Assembly (NCBI GenBank): GCA_963803085.1
Contig: CAWDLE010000015.1
Span: 1 to 64,000, forward strand
Length of the DNA stretch: 64,000 nt
Direction: 5' to 3'
DNA from: JACVRW01 sp963803085
GTDB taxonomy: Bacteria > Actinomycetota > Thermoleophilia > Solirubrobacterales > Thermoleophilaceae
Made by a program: the position numbers and the translations under genes. Below the pieces are notes generated by a model. It was not told the origin of the DNA and did no database searches. It was given only the letters and a program-made list of their open reading frames with translations. Each line of letters begins with the position of its first letter. Positions within the stretch are counted from its first letter, which is position 1. Positions 32,544 through 41,941 of this stretch are shown piece by piece.

Positions 32544-34222
32544 AGGTCCGCAGCCGCCTCGGCGGCGCCCTCCAGGGGCAGCGAGCCCTTCTCCTGTCCG
32601 CGGCGAACCTGAACCTCGATCTCGCCAGCCTCGACGCTCTTCTTGCCGATCGTCACCCGCAGCGGGCAGCCGAGCAGCTCCGCGTCGGCGAACTTCTCAC
32701 CCGGGCTCGCGTCGCGGTCGTCGTAGAGCACGTCGAGGCCGAGGTCGCGCAGCTCGTCGTAGAGCCGGTCGGAAACGGCGCGCGCCTCCTCCCCCGGCTT
32801 CCCAAGCGTCACCAGCTCCAGGTCGAAGGGCGCCACCGACCGCGGCCACGAGATGCCGTTGTCGTCGGCGAACTGCTCGATCGCAGCCGCCAGGGTGCGC
32901 GCCGGGCCAATCCCGTAGGAGCCCATCCAGATGAGCTGCTCCTTGCCCTGGTCGTCGAGGTAGCGCGCCCCGAGCGGATCGGAATAGCGCGTGCCGAGCT
33001 TGAAGATGTTGCCCACCTCGATGGCAGGCTCGATCCGGATCGGGCTGCCGGCCGGGCAGAGGTCGCCCTCCTCCACGCGGCGGACGTCGACCCAGGTGGG
33101 CTCGAAGTCGCGTCCGGGCTCCACACCCGTCAGGTGCATGTCGGGCTTGTTCGCGCCCGCGACCAGCCCGCGCAGGCCCTTGAGAGCCTCGTCGGCGAGC
33201 ACGTCCACGGGGCTGCCGACCGGCCCGATGAACCCAGGCTCGGCGCCGAACTCGCTGCTCACCTGCTCAGCCTCGGCCGGGCGGAAGGGCGCCCCAAGCG
33301 CGTTCTGAAGCTTGATCTCGTTGAGGCGATGATCGCCGCGGATCACGACGAGCACGGGCCCGCGCTCATCCACGATCACCGGGAACGCCTTGATGATCGC
33401 CCCGGGCGGCACGTCGAGCGCCTCACGGACGGCGTCGACCGTGGAGGCGCCCGGTGTCTCCACCTCGCGCTGCTCAGCCGATGGCTCCGGCAGGCCGTCC
33501 ACGGGCTGCGCAGTCGCGCTCGCGATCTCGACGTTCGCGGCGTAGCCCGAGTCGGACAGCGCCACGTCATTCTCGCCGGCCGCGCAGGGCGCCATGTACT
33601 CATGCGCGCCGACGCCTCCCATCATTCCCACGTCGCTCTCCACGCGGTACCACTCGAGCCCGGCGCGGTCGAAGATGCGGTCGTAGGCCTCGATGAAGAG
33701 CTGGTAGGAGGCGTCGAGGCCGTCCCGGTCGCGGTCGAACGAGTACGCGTCCTTCATGATGAACTCCCGCGTGCGCAACAGCCCGGCGCGCGGCCGCGGC
33801 TCGTCGCGCTCCTTGGTCTGGAAGTGGTAGAGCAGCTTAGGAAGGTCGCGGTATGAGCGCACCTCGGCCGCGATGTGCGTGGTGATGACCTCCTCGTGGG
33901 TCATCGCGAGCACCATCTCGGTGCCGCGCCGGTCCTTCAGCTTGAACAGCTCGTCGATCTCGTACCGGCCCGTCTTCTTCCAGGGATCCGCCGGCTGGAG
34001 CACGGGCATCAGCATCTCCCCCGCCCCGATCGCGTCGAGCTCCTCGCGGATGATCTGCTCGACCCTCCGATGGGCCCGCCAGCCCGCGGGGAGGAAGGTC
34101 CAGAGGCCCGCACCCACTTGGCGCGCAAGCCCGGCGCGCACGATCAGCTTGTGCGAGATCGCCTCGGCGTCGGCGGGAGCTTCCCGCGTGGTTGGCAGGA
34201 AGTAGCGCGAAAGCCGGGTCAC
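32525..34222 (-). CDS. proS: Prolyl-tRNA synthetase
   Basis: 565 residues, bacterial-type ProRS, which charges tRNA-Pro in the cytosol. Class II motif 2 (TKERDEPRPRAGLLRTREFIMKDAYSFD) and motif 3 (GSYGIGPARTLAAAIEQFAD) are clear. The editing (INS) domain lies between (~225-390; YAANVEIASATAQ at its start, AGANKPDMHLTGV toward its end). The anticodon-binding domain closes the chain (FDLELVTLGKPGEEARAVSD). The gene usually follows ispG in this cluster; here the GGDEF gene and a small zinc-finger gene lie between. Confidence 0.95.
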   Translation of the reverse strand: MTRLSRYFLPTTREAPADAEAISHKLIVRAGLARQVGAGLWTFLPAGWRAHRRVEQIIREELDAIGAGEMLMPVLQPADPWKKTGRYEIDELFKLKDRRGTEMVLAMTHEEVITTHIAAEVRSYRDLPKLLYHFQTKERDEPRPRAGLLRTREFIMKDAYSFDRDRDGLDASYQLFIEAYDRIFDRAGLEWYRVESDVGMMGGVGAHEYMAPCAAGENDVALSDSGYAANVEIASATAQPVDGLPEPSAEQREVETPGASTVDAVREALDVPPGAIIKAFPVIVDERGPVLVVIRGDHRLNEIKLQNALGAPFRPAEAEQVSSEFGAEPGFIGPVGSPVDVLADEALKGLRGLVAGANKPDMHLTGVEPGRDFEPTWVDVRRVEEGDLCPAGSPIRIEPAIEVGNIFKLGTRYSDPLGARYLDDQGKEQLIWMGSYGIGPARTLAAAIEQFADDNGISWPRSVAPFDLELVTLGKPGEEARAVSDRLYDELRDLGLDVLYDDRDASPGEKFADAELLGCPLRVTIGKKSVEAGEIEVQVRRGQEKGSLPLEGAAEAAADLWRTLP

Positions 34223-34302
34223 GGCGGGCGAGTCTAGTCATTTGGGCCTCATGTTCCGCCCCCGCAAAGCCGATCCAGACGGAAGCACGAGGTAACCCAT
34301 TT

Positions 34303-36312
34303 ATGCAAGTGTCACCCAGGCTCAGAGCAGGGTCGTGGGCGCTTGGAGCGCTCACTGGCCTTGGCGCGCTCGCATACGCGGCTCACATCGGCCTTGGGAT
34401 GGGCGGGGCCAACCTTGACGACTTCTTCCAGGACTGGGTGTTCTGCGGAGTAAGCGTGGCGGCCGGAGCCCTCTGCGTGATGCGCGGGATCGCGGTGCGC
34501 GAGGAGCGCGTGGCCTGGCTAATAATGGGCTTCGGCCTCTTGACCTGGGCGGCTGGCGACATCACGTGGACGCTGTTCCTCGCCAACGACCCGGACCCGC
34601 CGTACCCGTCGGTGTCCGACTGGCTCTACCTGGCCTTCTATCCGGCGAGCTATGTCTCACTGCTCCTCGTGGCGCGCTCGCGCGTGGCCTCGTTCCGCAG
34701 CAGCCTCTGGCTCGACGGTGCAATCGCGGGCCTCACCGTGGCTGCGGTGATCGCGACTCTGGCGTTCCAGCCGATCCTCGACGCCACCAGCGGCACCGGC
34801 ACCGAGCTCGCGGTCAACTTCGCGTATCCCGTCGGCGACCTGCTGCTGCTCGGGCTGGTGGTGGCCGTCTTCGGCCTGAATGGCTGGCGGCTGGACCCGG
34901 TCTGGCTGCTCCTTGGAGGCGGGCTTGCGCTGAGCGCGATCGCGGACGGCATCTACCTGTTCCAGACCGCCAAGAACACCTACGTGGAGGGCACGCTGCT
35001 CGACTGCCTCTGGCCCGCGTCGGTGTTCCTGGTCGCGATGGCTGCCTGGCAGCGGCCGAGGAAGAACCTCGCCGTCCACGACTGGGTGATCATGGCCGTG
35101 CCCGTTGGCTGCGGGGTCGTGGCCGTCCAGCTGCTCGTGTACGACCACTTCGAGCCGAGCAACATCGCCGCCGTGAGCCTCTCCGCATGGGCGCTCCTGT
35201 TGGCCCTGGCGCGCATGACACTCGCCTTCCTTGAGAACCAGCGGGTCCTTGCCCAGACACACACCGAGGCGCGCACGGACTCGCTGACCGGCCTGAAGAA
35301 CCGCCGCAGCCTGATGGCCGACCTCGAGCTCCAGCTCGAGCTGTCAAGCCCGGCCGCCCCGCGCGCGCTGCTCCTGTTCGACCTCGACGGCTTCAAGGAA
35401 TACAACGACGCGTTCGGGCACCCAGCCGGCGACGAGCTGCTGGCGCGGCTCGCAGTGCGCCTGGCCGACGTCGTGGGCTCGAGCGGGCACGCCTACCGGC
35501 TGGGCGGCGACGAGTTCTGCGCGCTGCTCTTGCCGGGGCGCGAGGGCGTGGGACCGCTGGTCGCGGCCTGCTCGCTCGCGCTCACCGAGCGCGGCGAGGG
35601 CTTCGAGGTGGGGAGCTCATTCGGGTCCGTGCTCCTCCCGGAGGAGGCCACCACGCCCACGCAGGCTCTCCAGCTTGCTGACAGGCGCATGTATGCCCGC
35701 AAGGGCGGGCGCCGGATGTCCGCAGGGCGCCAATCCCGTGACGTCCTGCTGCGGACGCTGTCCGAGCGCCGCCCCGACCTTCAGCTGCGGCTCCGCGACA
35801 TCGGCGAGCTGGCGCTCGCGGTCGGGCGCGAGCTCCAGATGGGCCCGGAGGGGCTCGACGAGGTGGCGAGGGCCGCCGAGCTACACGACGTCGGCAAGAT
35901 CGCCGTTCCGGACGCCATCCTCGACAAGCCCGGCCCGCTCGACCCGGTCGAGTGGAGCTTCATGCGCCGCCACCCCTTGATTGGCGAGCGGATCCTGCTC
36001 GAGGCGCCGGCGCTGCGCCCGGTCGCGCGGCTTGTGCGCTCCAGCCACGAGCGCTTCGACGGCGGCGGCTACCCGGACGGGTTGCGAGGCGACGAGATCC
36101 CGCTGGGAGCGCGGGTTGTGGCCATCTGCGACGCCTTCGACGCCATGACCACCGACCGCCCCTACCGGCAGCCTGTCTCCGAGGAGGAGGCACTCCTGGA
36201 GTTGCGCCGCTGCGCTGGGACGCAGTTCGATCCGATGGTGGTGGAAGCCTTCTGCAAGGTGATCGCCAGGGAACGGCGCGACCCCGGCGAAATACGCAAC
36301 ATGCAGTATTGA
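34303..36312 (+). CDS. Membrane GGDEF + HD-GYP c-di-GMP turnover protein
   Basis: 669 residues from ATG 34303. Residues 1-300 hold about eight TM segments (LGALTGLGALAYAAHIGLG; LIMGFGLLTWAAGDITWTL), a MASE-like sensor. The GGDEF domain (~320-480) starts ARTDSLTGLKNRRSLMADLE and has the intact catalytic RLGGDEFCALLL; the RxxD product-inhibition site five residues before is absent. The HD-GYP domain (~500-660) keeps ELHDVGKIAVPD, RRHPLIGERIL, SSHERFDGGGYPDGLRGDEI and VVAICDAFDAMTTDRPYR. One chain can therefore in principle make and hydrolyse c-di-GMP. It is divergent from proS and only 2.5 kb from the RsiG-like gene, whose predicted ligand is the same nucleotide. Confidence 0.9.
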   Translation: MQVSPRLRAGSWALGALTGLGALAYAAHIGLGMGGANLDDFFQDWVFCGVSVAAGALCVMRGIAVREERVAWLIMGFGLLTWAAGDITWTLFLANDPDPPYPSVSDWLYLAFYPASYVSLLLVARSRVASFRSSLWLDGAIAGLTVAAVIATLAFQPILDATSGTGTELAVNFAYPVGDLLLLGLVVAVFGLNGWRLDPVWLLLGGGLALSAIADGIYLFQTAKNTYVEGTLLDCLWPASVFLVAMAAWQRPRKNLAVHDWVIMAVPVGCGVVAVQLLVYDHFEPSNIAAVSLSAWALLLALARMTLAFLENQRVLAQTHTEARTDSLTGLKNRRSLMADLELQLELSSPAAPRALLLFDLDGFKEYNDAFGHPAGDELLARLAVRLADVVGSSGHAYRLGGDEFCALLLPGREGVGPLVAACSLALTERGEGFEVGSSFGSVLLPEEATTPTQALQLADRRMYARKGGRRMSAGRQSRDVLLRTLSERRPDLQLRLRDIGELALAVGRELQMGPEGLDEVARAAELHDVGKIAVPDAILDKPGPLDPVEWSFMRRHPLIGERILLEAPALRPVARLVRSSHERFDGGGYPDGLRGDEIPLGARVVAICDAFDAMTTDRPYRQPVSEEEALLELRRCAGTQFDPMVVEAFCKVIARERRDPGEIRNMQY

Positions 36313-36343
36313 CGGTCCGCCCCGCCGAACCGATCCTAAGGAT

Positions 36344-36505
36344 ATGAGCCCAAACCCCAACCCAGTCTGCAAGGTCTGTAGGCGGCCCATCGAGAGCGAG
36401 CAATACCTTGTTCGCGTCGAAGGTCCCCGCACCACGGCCGTGCATCGCAGCCTGTGCTTCCCGCCGGCCCGTACGGCCGACCGCAAGCCGGCCGCTCGTG
36501 CCTAG
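36344..36505 (+). CDS. 53-residue zinc-finger-like protein
   Basis: Small gene with AAGGA just upstream of ATG. The product starts MSPNPNPVCKVCRRPIES and contains a Cys-x2-Cys knuckle and a later His-x3-Cys (TTAVHRSLCFPPA), spaced as in single-knuckle treble-clef or LIM-like fingers (C9, C12, H35, C39). It probably binds one zinc ion. The tail is basic (DRKPAARA). No family name is evident. It lies alone between the GGDEF gene and convergent ispG, 31 bases after the former's stop, so it could share its message. Confidence 0.6.
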   Translation: MSPNPNPVCKVCRRPIESEQYLVRVEGPRTTAVHRSLCFPPARTADRKPAARA

Positions 36506-36510
36506 CCTGG

Positions 36511-36547
36511 CGCAAGTACCGGGCTTGGCCCGGTGCGCAGCGATGCC
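36511..36547. repeat. REP-like palindromic element (intergenic copy)
   Basis: A hairpin ACCGGGC-TTG-GCCCGGT is flanked by GCGC on both sides and followed by AGCGATGCC. The core GGGCTTGGCCCG, six bases, then AGCGATGCC recurs with the same spacing twice inside hisF (55.1-55.2 kb). It sits between two convergent stops, where it may also end transcription. Confidence 0.6.
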
Positions 36548-36550
36548 TTC

Positions 36551-37846
36551 CTAGGCCCGAGTAAAGCGGCGCCCCGCCGTGGGCGAGGCTTCCTCGTCCA
36601 GCGGGATTCGCTTGGCCTTCGGAGCGCCGGCCATCGGCAGCGCCTGGCCGTCAGTGAGCGCCTCGTCCGTCACCGCCGCGGCCTCCATCGCCGCAATCCG
36701 CTCCGGGGTCAGCTCGCCAGCGTTCTCCTCCTCGATCTGCTCGAGCCACGCGGCGCCCTCGGCTGCCTCGCGCTCGTTCACGAGCACTGACCCCTTGTCG
36801 ATCGACTTGTCGATCTCCACGAACAGGGCGTCGACGAGCTCGTCCTGAGGCACCTTTCGCAGCGGCTTGCCGTGGGCGAAGATCAGGCCCTCGTTCTTGG
36901 CGCCTGTGATCCCGAAGTCCGCATGAGAGGCCTCGCCGATCCCGTTCACTGCGCAGCCGAGCACGGCCACCTCGATCGGGTCGTCGTACTGGCGCAGGCG
37001 CTCCTCGATCTCGGCCACCACAGTGTCCATGTCGAACTGGAGCCGCCCGCAGGTGGGGCAGGCGATCAGCACCGGGCCGCGCTCGCGCAGCTTGAGCGCC
37101 TTGAGGATCTCCCAGGCCACCTTCACCTCCTCCTCCGCGTGGAAGGTGGAGAGCGAAATGCGGATGGTGTCCCCCACGCCGTCGGCAAGCAGCGTGCCCA
37201 GGCCGACGGCCGACTTCAGCGAGCCGGACCACTTGGTGCCCGCCTCCGTGATGCCGAGGTGGAGCGGATTGTCGATCTTCTGGGAGAGCAGGCGGTTCGA
37301 GGCGATCGTGTTGGGCACGTTCGTGGACTTGATCGAGACCTTGAAGTCCTCGAAGCCGAGCCGGTCCATCAGCTCCACGTGCTCGAGGGCGGCGCTCACG
37401 AGCGCCTCGACCGGGTTTTCCCGCTCGAGCTCGTGTAGGTGCCTCGGCAGCGAGCCGGAGTTCACGCCGATCCGCATCGGCACACCGGCCGCGCGAGCCT
37501 TGTCCACCACCTGGCCGACCTTGTCGTGGCCGCCGATGTTGCCCGGGTTGATCCGGATGCAGTGCGCGCCGGCGTCGATCGCCTTGAGGGCGAGCGTGTA
37601 GTTGAAGTGGATGTCCGCGATGATCGGGATCGGCGACTCCACGACGATCCGCTCGAGCGCACGGACGTCCTCGTCACGCGGCACCGCGCAGCGCACCAGA
37701 TCCCCGCCCGCCTCGGCGATCGCGTGGATCTGCTTCATGGTGGCGTCGAAGTCCGCGGTCTCCGTCTTCGTCATCGACTGGACCGCGACAGGGGCTCCGC
37801 CGCCGATCTTCACGCCACCAACGTCGATCTGCTTCTTGGAGGCCAT
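36551..37846 (-). CDS. ispG: 4-hydroxy-3-methylbut-2-enyl diphosphate synthase (MEP pathway)
   Basis: 431 residues. IspG uses a [4Fe-4S] cluster to convert MEcPP to HMBPP. The TIM barrel starts VGGVKIGGGAPVAVQSMTKT, and the cluster ligands are LIACPTCGRLQ (Cys-x2-Cys) and AVLGCAVNGIGEA (third Cys and Glu). The C-terminal ~60 residues (after KPLRKVPQDELVDALF) are an acidic extension longer than in E. coli. I start at ATG 37846; a TTG at 37858 is an alternative. With dxr upstream in the same run it places two MEP steps here. Confidence 0.95.
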   Translation of the reverse strand: MASKKQIDVGGVKIGGGAPVAVQSMTKTETADFDATMKQIHAIAEAGGDLVRCAVPRDEDVRALERIVVESPIPIIADIHFNYTLALKAIDAGAHCIRINPGNIGGHDKVGQVVDKARAAGVPMRIGVNSGSLPRHLHELERENPVEALVSAALEHVELMDRLGFEDFKVSIKSTNVPNTIASNRLLSQKIDNPLHLGITEAGTKWSGSLKSAVGLGTLLADGVGDTIRISLSTFHAEEEVKVAWEILKALKLRERGPVLIACPTCGRLQFDMDTVVAEIEERLRQYDDPIEVAVLGCAVNGIGEASHADFGITGAKNEGLIFAHGKPLRKVPQDELVDALFVEIDKSIDKGSVLVNEREAAEGAAWLEQIEEENAGELTPERIAAMEAAAVTDEALTDGQALPMAGAPKAKRIPLDEEASPTAGRRFTRA

Positions 37847-37864
37847 CCGCGGCCCCAAGCCTAG

Positions 37865-39580
37865 CTAGGCGTAGAGCTCCTCGATGTCGCTCGCGTACTT
37901 CTGGTGAATGGGCTTGCGCTTCAGCTTCATCGTTGGCGTCAGCTCCTCGCCGCCGGGCTGCCAGTCCTCGTCCAGGAGCTTGAACCTCTTGATCTGCTCG
38001 ACTCGCGCCAGCTGCTCGTTGGCGGCCTCGATTCCGCGCTCCACCTCCGCCAGCAGCGCGTCCCTGCCCTGCTGCTGCTCGAAGGCGGGCGCCACGTCGG
38101 GATCGAGGGTGACCAGCGCCACGTTGTAGGGCTTGCCGTCGCCGATTGCGATCGCCTGCCCGATCACGGGGCTCGAGGCCTTCAGCTTCGCCTCGATGTT
38201 CGCGGGTGACATGTTCTTGCCGCCTGCGCTGATGATCAGCTCCTTCTTGCGGTCCACCAGCTTGAGGTAGCCGTCCTCGTCGAACTCGCCGATGTCGCCG
38301 GTATGGAGCCAGCCGCCCTCGTCGAGCGTCTCGCGCGTCTTGTCGGGATCGTTGCGGTAGCCGGTCATCACGAACGGGCCGCGGATCAGGACCTCGCCGT
38401 CGTCGGCAAGCTTGATCTCCGCGTCCGGCGCCGGTGGGCCGACCGTGCCGATCTTGATCCGCTCGGGCGGGTTGCAGGTCCCGTAGCCGGCGGTCTCGGA
38501 CATTCCCCACAGCTCGGCGAGCGGGATGCCGATGGCGTGGAAGAACTCGATCACCTCGGGCGGCGTCGGCGCCGCGCCCACGTTCACGGACTCCACCTGG
38601 TCGAGGCCGAGCCGCTCTCGGATCTTGGAGAGCACGAGCGCGTCCGCCTTCTCGTACTCCTCCCCCACGTCCTCGCCGCGCGCGCGGCGCAGGCCCACGC
38701 CGAGTGCCCACTGGGTGGCCTGCTTGCGCTCGGCGTCCTGCTCCGCCTCGATGCCGGCCTCGATCGCGGCCTTCAGCTTCTCCCAGATGCGCGGCACGGC
38801 GAAGAACCAGGTCGGGTGCACCTCCGGCAGGTACGCGGCCACCTGGCGCGGGTCTGGGCAGCAGGTGGTGGAGAAGCCGGCGAACATCGGCAGGTAGTGC
38901 GACGACGCCCGCTCCGCGATGTGTGCCATCGGGAGCCAGGAGATCACGCGGCCCTCGTCGGGGAACTGGATGATCTGGTCGAAGCCGTTGATGGCGTTCA
39001 CGAGGTTCGCGTGCGTGAGCTGGACGCCCTTCGGAGGTCCCGTCGTGCCCGAGGTGTAGATGAGCGTGAGCAGGTCGGTTGCTTCCACGCTGCGCCATGC
39101 AGCCTCGAAATCGAAGCTCTCCGGGGCGTGCTGCTCCACATCGTCCCGCTCCACGACGACCACGTGGTCGACCCCGTCGAGAGCCCGCACGCGCTCCTCG
39201 AACGCCTCCTCGGTGACCACGATGCGCGCCTCGGCGTCCCTTACCTGGTACTGGATCTGCTCCGACGTGTACGTGTTGTAGAGCGAGAACGGCGTCGCAC
39301 CGAGGTGCATGGCCGCCGCATCGAACCAGTGGAACTCGGGCCGGTTCGTGAGCATGATTGCCATCGTGCCGCCGCGCTCGAGCCCGAGACCGGCGAGCCC
39401 GGCGGCCGTCGCTCGGACCTTGTCTGCGTACTCCCGCCAGCTCATCGAGAGCTCGTCGTCCTTCGTGCGGAGCGCGGTCCGGTCCGGATGCGCCTGCGCG
39501 GTCACCTGGAAGGCCTCCGCCACCGTGGCGGCCGCCAGGCCAGCCGGCCGCCCAGATCGCTGCTCGGCGCTCATAGCCAT
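37865..39580 (-). CDS. Long-chain acyl-CoA synthetase (AMP-binding, FadD15-type)
   Basis: 571 residues. It activates fatty acids to acyl-CoA through an acyl-AMP intermediate. Motif I (LIYTSGTTGPPKGVQLTH), AELWGMSETAGYGTCNPPER (motif II), GGWLHTGDIGEFDEDGYLKL and DRKKELIISAGGKNMSP (hinge) are all intact, and the last Lys region (ELTPTMKLKRKPIHQKY) carries the catalytic Lys in the long-chain-type position. Likely cytosolic or membrane-peripheral. It is placed between rseP and ispG, a spot where most genomes have no gene, with 18 bases to ispG and 136 to rseP. Confidence 0.92.
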   Translation of the reverse strand: MAMSAEQRSGRPAGLAAATVAEAFQVTAQAHPDRTALRTKDDELSMSWREYADKVRATAAGLAGLGLERGGTMAIMLTNRPEFHWFDAAAMHLGATPFSLYNTYTSEQIQYQVRDAEARIVVTEEAFEERVRALDGVDHVVVVERDDVEQHAPESFDFEAAWRSVEATDLLTLIYTSGTTGPPKGVQLTHANLVNAINGFDQIIQFPDEGRVISWLPMAHIAERASSHYLPMFAGFSTTCCPDPRQVAAYLPEVHPTWFFAVPRIWEKLKAAIEAGIEAEQDAERKQATQWALGVGLRRARGEDVGEEYEKADALVLSKIRERLGLDQVESVNVGAAPTPPEVIEFFHAIGIPLAELWGMSETAGYGTCNPPERIKIGTVGPPAPDAEIKLADDGEVLIRGPFVMTGYRNDPDKTRETLDEGGWLHTGDIGEFDEDGYLKLVDRKKELIISAGGKNMSPANIEAKLKASSPVIGQAIAIGDGKPYNVALVTLDPDVAPAFEQQQGRDALLAEVERGIEAANEQLARVEQIKRFKLLDEDWQPGGEELTPTMKLKRKPIHQKYASDIEELYA

Positions 39581-39716
39581 GCGCGCAATGTAACGCGGTT
39601 GTGCCTCGCGGCCAACAGCAGCACTAAGCGATGGGCCCCCAGCGGGCCAACGCCTGCAGGTGAGAGGCGAACGTTGCGCTATGCGCCACGTTCATCGCAC
39701 ACCTGGCGCCCGCGGG

Positions 39717-40805
39717 CTAGCGGACCTGGAAGCCCTCGCCGCTCAGGCGGTCGATGTCGTTCGATAATCCGATCAGGAAGATCAGGATCACGAGCATGAA
39801 GCCGACCACTCCGGCGCGCTCCATCACCCGCAGCGACACCGGCTTGCGGCGCACCTTCTCGACGATCGCCCAGAAGATGTGGCCCCCGTCGAGTGGCAGG
39901 AACGGGAACAGGTTCACGATCGCGAGCGAGAGCGAGATGATCGCGAGGATCCCGATCACGTCCGCGACGTTGTTGAGAATCGTCTGGCGCGTGACCTCGT
40001 AGGAGCCGACGACCCCCGAGATCTCCTTGCGCTGCTCCGGGTTGATCAGGCGGGCGGGCAGCTCCAGCGTGCTCCGCGTGATGAACCAGAAGCGGTTCGC
40101 GGTGAGGTCAAACGCCTCGCCGACACCCAGGTCCTCGCGGGGTCCGGCCGCGTAGGCGAACCCCAGCCGGGTGCGCTTGGCGACCGGGTCGTAGATGGGC
40201 GTGATCGAGAAGGTGCGCAGATCGCCGTCCCGCCGAACCGTGATCTGGACCGGGTCCGATGCCTCGCAGCCCTTCGTCGGCGGTTTCTGCGGGCATCTGT
40301 GGCTCGCAATCTGCTTCGAGAGCTCAATTGGCGTCCCCCGCTGCCCATCCACCGCCACCAGCCGGTCGCCCGGCTTCAGCACGCTCTGGGCCGGATACCC
40401 CTTCTCGAGCGTCCCGACATCCCTCGATCCGGTCTGCGGACCGATCAGCGCGAAGAACACAAACAGCAGCACGAACGCCAGCACGAGGTTCACCGCCGGC
40501 CCCGCGGAAATCACCACGATCCGCTTCCAGACGGGCTGAGCGTGGTAGGCCCGGTCGCGGACCTCCTCTGGGAGATCCTCTTCCGGGTTCATCCCGCTGA
40601 TCTTCACGTAGCCGCCCGCGGGGATCGACCCGATCGCGTACTCGGTCTCCCCCACCTTCTTGCTCCAGATGGTGGGCGGGAAGAACAGCGAGAACTTCTC
40701 CACCCGCATGCCCACGGCCTTGGCCGCGCTGAAGTGGCCGAGCTCGTGCAGGATCACGAGCAGCGCGAAGCCCACGAAGGCGAGGAAGAAGCTGAAAGCG
40801 GTCAC
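39717..40805 (-). CDS. rseP: Site-2 intramembrane zinc protease RseP
   Basis: 362 residues. The M50 zinc site HExxH is in FALLVILHELGHFSAAKAVG, and the second ligand motif in FLPLDGGHIFWAIVE. One PDZ domain lies between (~residues 125-210; KGYPAQSVLKPGDRLVAVDG). Four TM segments are placed as in the family. It would cut anti-sigma factors or other membrane substrates. ATG overlaps the dxr stop by 4 bases (ATGA). The 136 bases downstream hold no gene that I can support. Confidence 0.92.
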   Translation of the reverse strand: MTAFSFFLAFVGFALLVILHELGHFSAAKAVGMRVEKFSLFFPPTIWSKKVGETEYAIGSIPAGGYVKISGMNPEEDLPEEVRDRAYHAQPVWKRIVVISAGPAVNLVLAFVLLFVFFALIGPQTGSRDVGTLEKGYPAQSVLKPGDRLVAVDGQRGTPIELSKQIASHRCPQKPPTKGCEASDPVQITVRRDGDLRTFSITPIYDPVAKRTRLGFAYAAGPREDLGVGEAFDLTANRFWFITRSTLELPARLINPEQRKEISGVVGSYEVTRQTILNNVADVIGILAIISLSLAIVNLFPFLPLDGGHIFWAIVEKVRRKPVSLRVMERAGVVGFMLVILIFLIGLSNDIDRLSGEGFQVR

Positions 40806-41932
40806 GCGGCCACTCCCTTCGCCACCTCGCGCGCCTGCGCGTCCGCGGCATAGAGATCAGAGAAGTGGCGTACGGGCTGTGCCGGGAGCTCCGAGAGCGT
40901 CGACTCGATCACCCGGGGGATCCCGACAAACGACAGGTCACCCACCAGGAAGGCGTGCACCGCGATTTCGTTCGCGGCGTTGAGCACGCAGGGGGCGGTG
41001 CCGCCGGCCTCGGCCGCCTCGCGAGCTAGTCGCAGGCACGGGAACGCGTTCACGTCGGGCGCCTCGAACGTGAGCGCACCGAGCTCCACGAGGTCGAGCG
41101 GGCGCACGGGCACGTCCATCCGATCCGGATAGTTGAGGGCATACGAGATCGGCACGCGCATGTCGGGGTAGCCGAGGTGCGCGAGCGACGCGCCGTCGTG
41201 CAGGTGCACCATCGCGTGGACGATCGACTGCGGGTGCACGACCACGTCGATGCGGTCGTACGGCACGCCGAAGAGATGGTGGGCCTCGATCAGCTCCAGC
41301 CCCTTGTTCATGAGCGTGGCCGAGTCGATGGTGATCTTGCCGCCCATGTCCCACGTCGGGTGGGCGAGCGCCTCCTCGCGCGTGACCGAGTCGAGGTCAC
41401 TGCGGCCGCGGAACGGGCCACCGCTCGCGGTGAGCACGAGCCGGTCGACCGTGCCGGGTCGCTCGCCTGAGATCAGCTGGAACAGGGCGGAGTGCTCCGA
41501 GTCCACCGGCAGCAGCTGGGCGCCCGTGGCCTCGGCCAGCGTCGTCACGAGCTCGCCGCCCACCACGAGGCTCTCCTTGTTGGCGAGCGCGAGGTCGATG
41601 CCCTCACCCAGCGCGGCAACAGTGGGACCCAGGCCGGCCGACCCCACCAGCGCGTTCAGCACAAGGTCGCATTCGGTCTCCGTGATCAGCTCCACGAGCC
41701 CCTCCGGACCCGCGAGCACCTCCACGTCGGAGTGCTCGGAGGCGCGGGCCGCGGCGTCCTCATCCGCGATCGCGACGCAGCTCACGCCGTGCTGCTTCGC
41801 CTGCTCGAGCAGCTGCTCCCAGCTCGAGGCCGCGGCGAGGCCCACCACCTCCAGCTCGGGGTTTCGCTCGACCACGTCGAGCGCCTGCGTCCCGATCGAG
41901 CCGGTGGAGCCGACAATGAGAATCCTGCGCAC
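40802..41932 (-). CDS. dxr: 1-deoxy-D-xylulose-5-phosphate reductoisomerase
   Basis: 376 residues, the usual length. It makes MEP from DXP with NADPH. NADPH motif: ILIVGSTGSIGTQALDVVER. Metal and substrate region: LLPVDSEHSALFQLISGERPG and LTASGGPFRGRSDL; the flexible-loop segment HPTWDMGGKITIDSATLMNKGLE follows. It starts 10 bases downstream of a short duplication that follows the cdsA stop. Confidence 0.95.
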   Translation of the reverse strand: MRRILIVGSTGSIGTQALDVVERNPELEVVGLAAASSWEQLLEQAKQHGVSCVAIADEDAAARASEHSDVEVLAGPEGLVELITETECDLVLNALVGSAGLGPTVAALGEGIDLALANKESLVVGGELVTTLAEATGAQLLPVDSEHSALFQLISGERPGTVDRLVLTASGGPFRGRSDLDSVTREEALAHPTWDMGGKITIDSATLMNKGLELIEAHHLFGVPYDRIDVVVHPQSIVHAMVHLHDGASLAHLGYPDMRVPISYALNYPDRMDVPVRPLDLVELGALTFEAPDVNAFPCLRLAREAAEAGGTAPCVLNAANEIAVHAFLVGDLSFVGIPRVIESTLSELPAQPVRHFSDLYAADAQAREVAKGVAA

Positions 41933-41941
41933 TCGGCTGAG

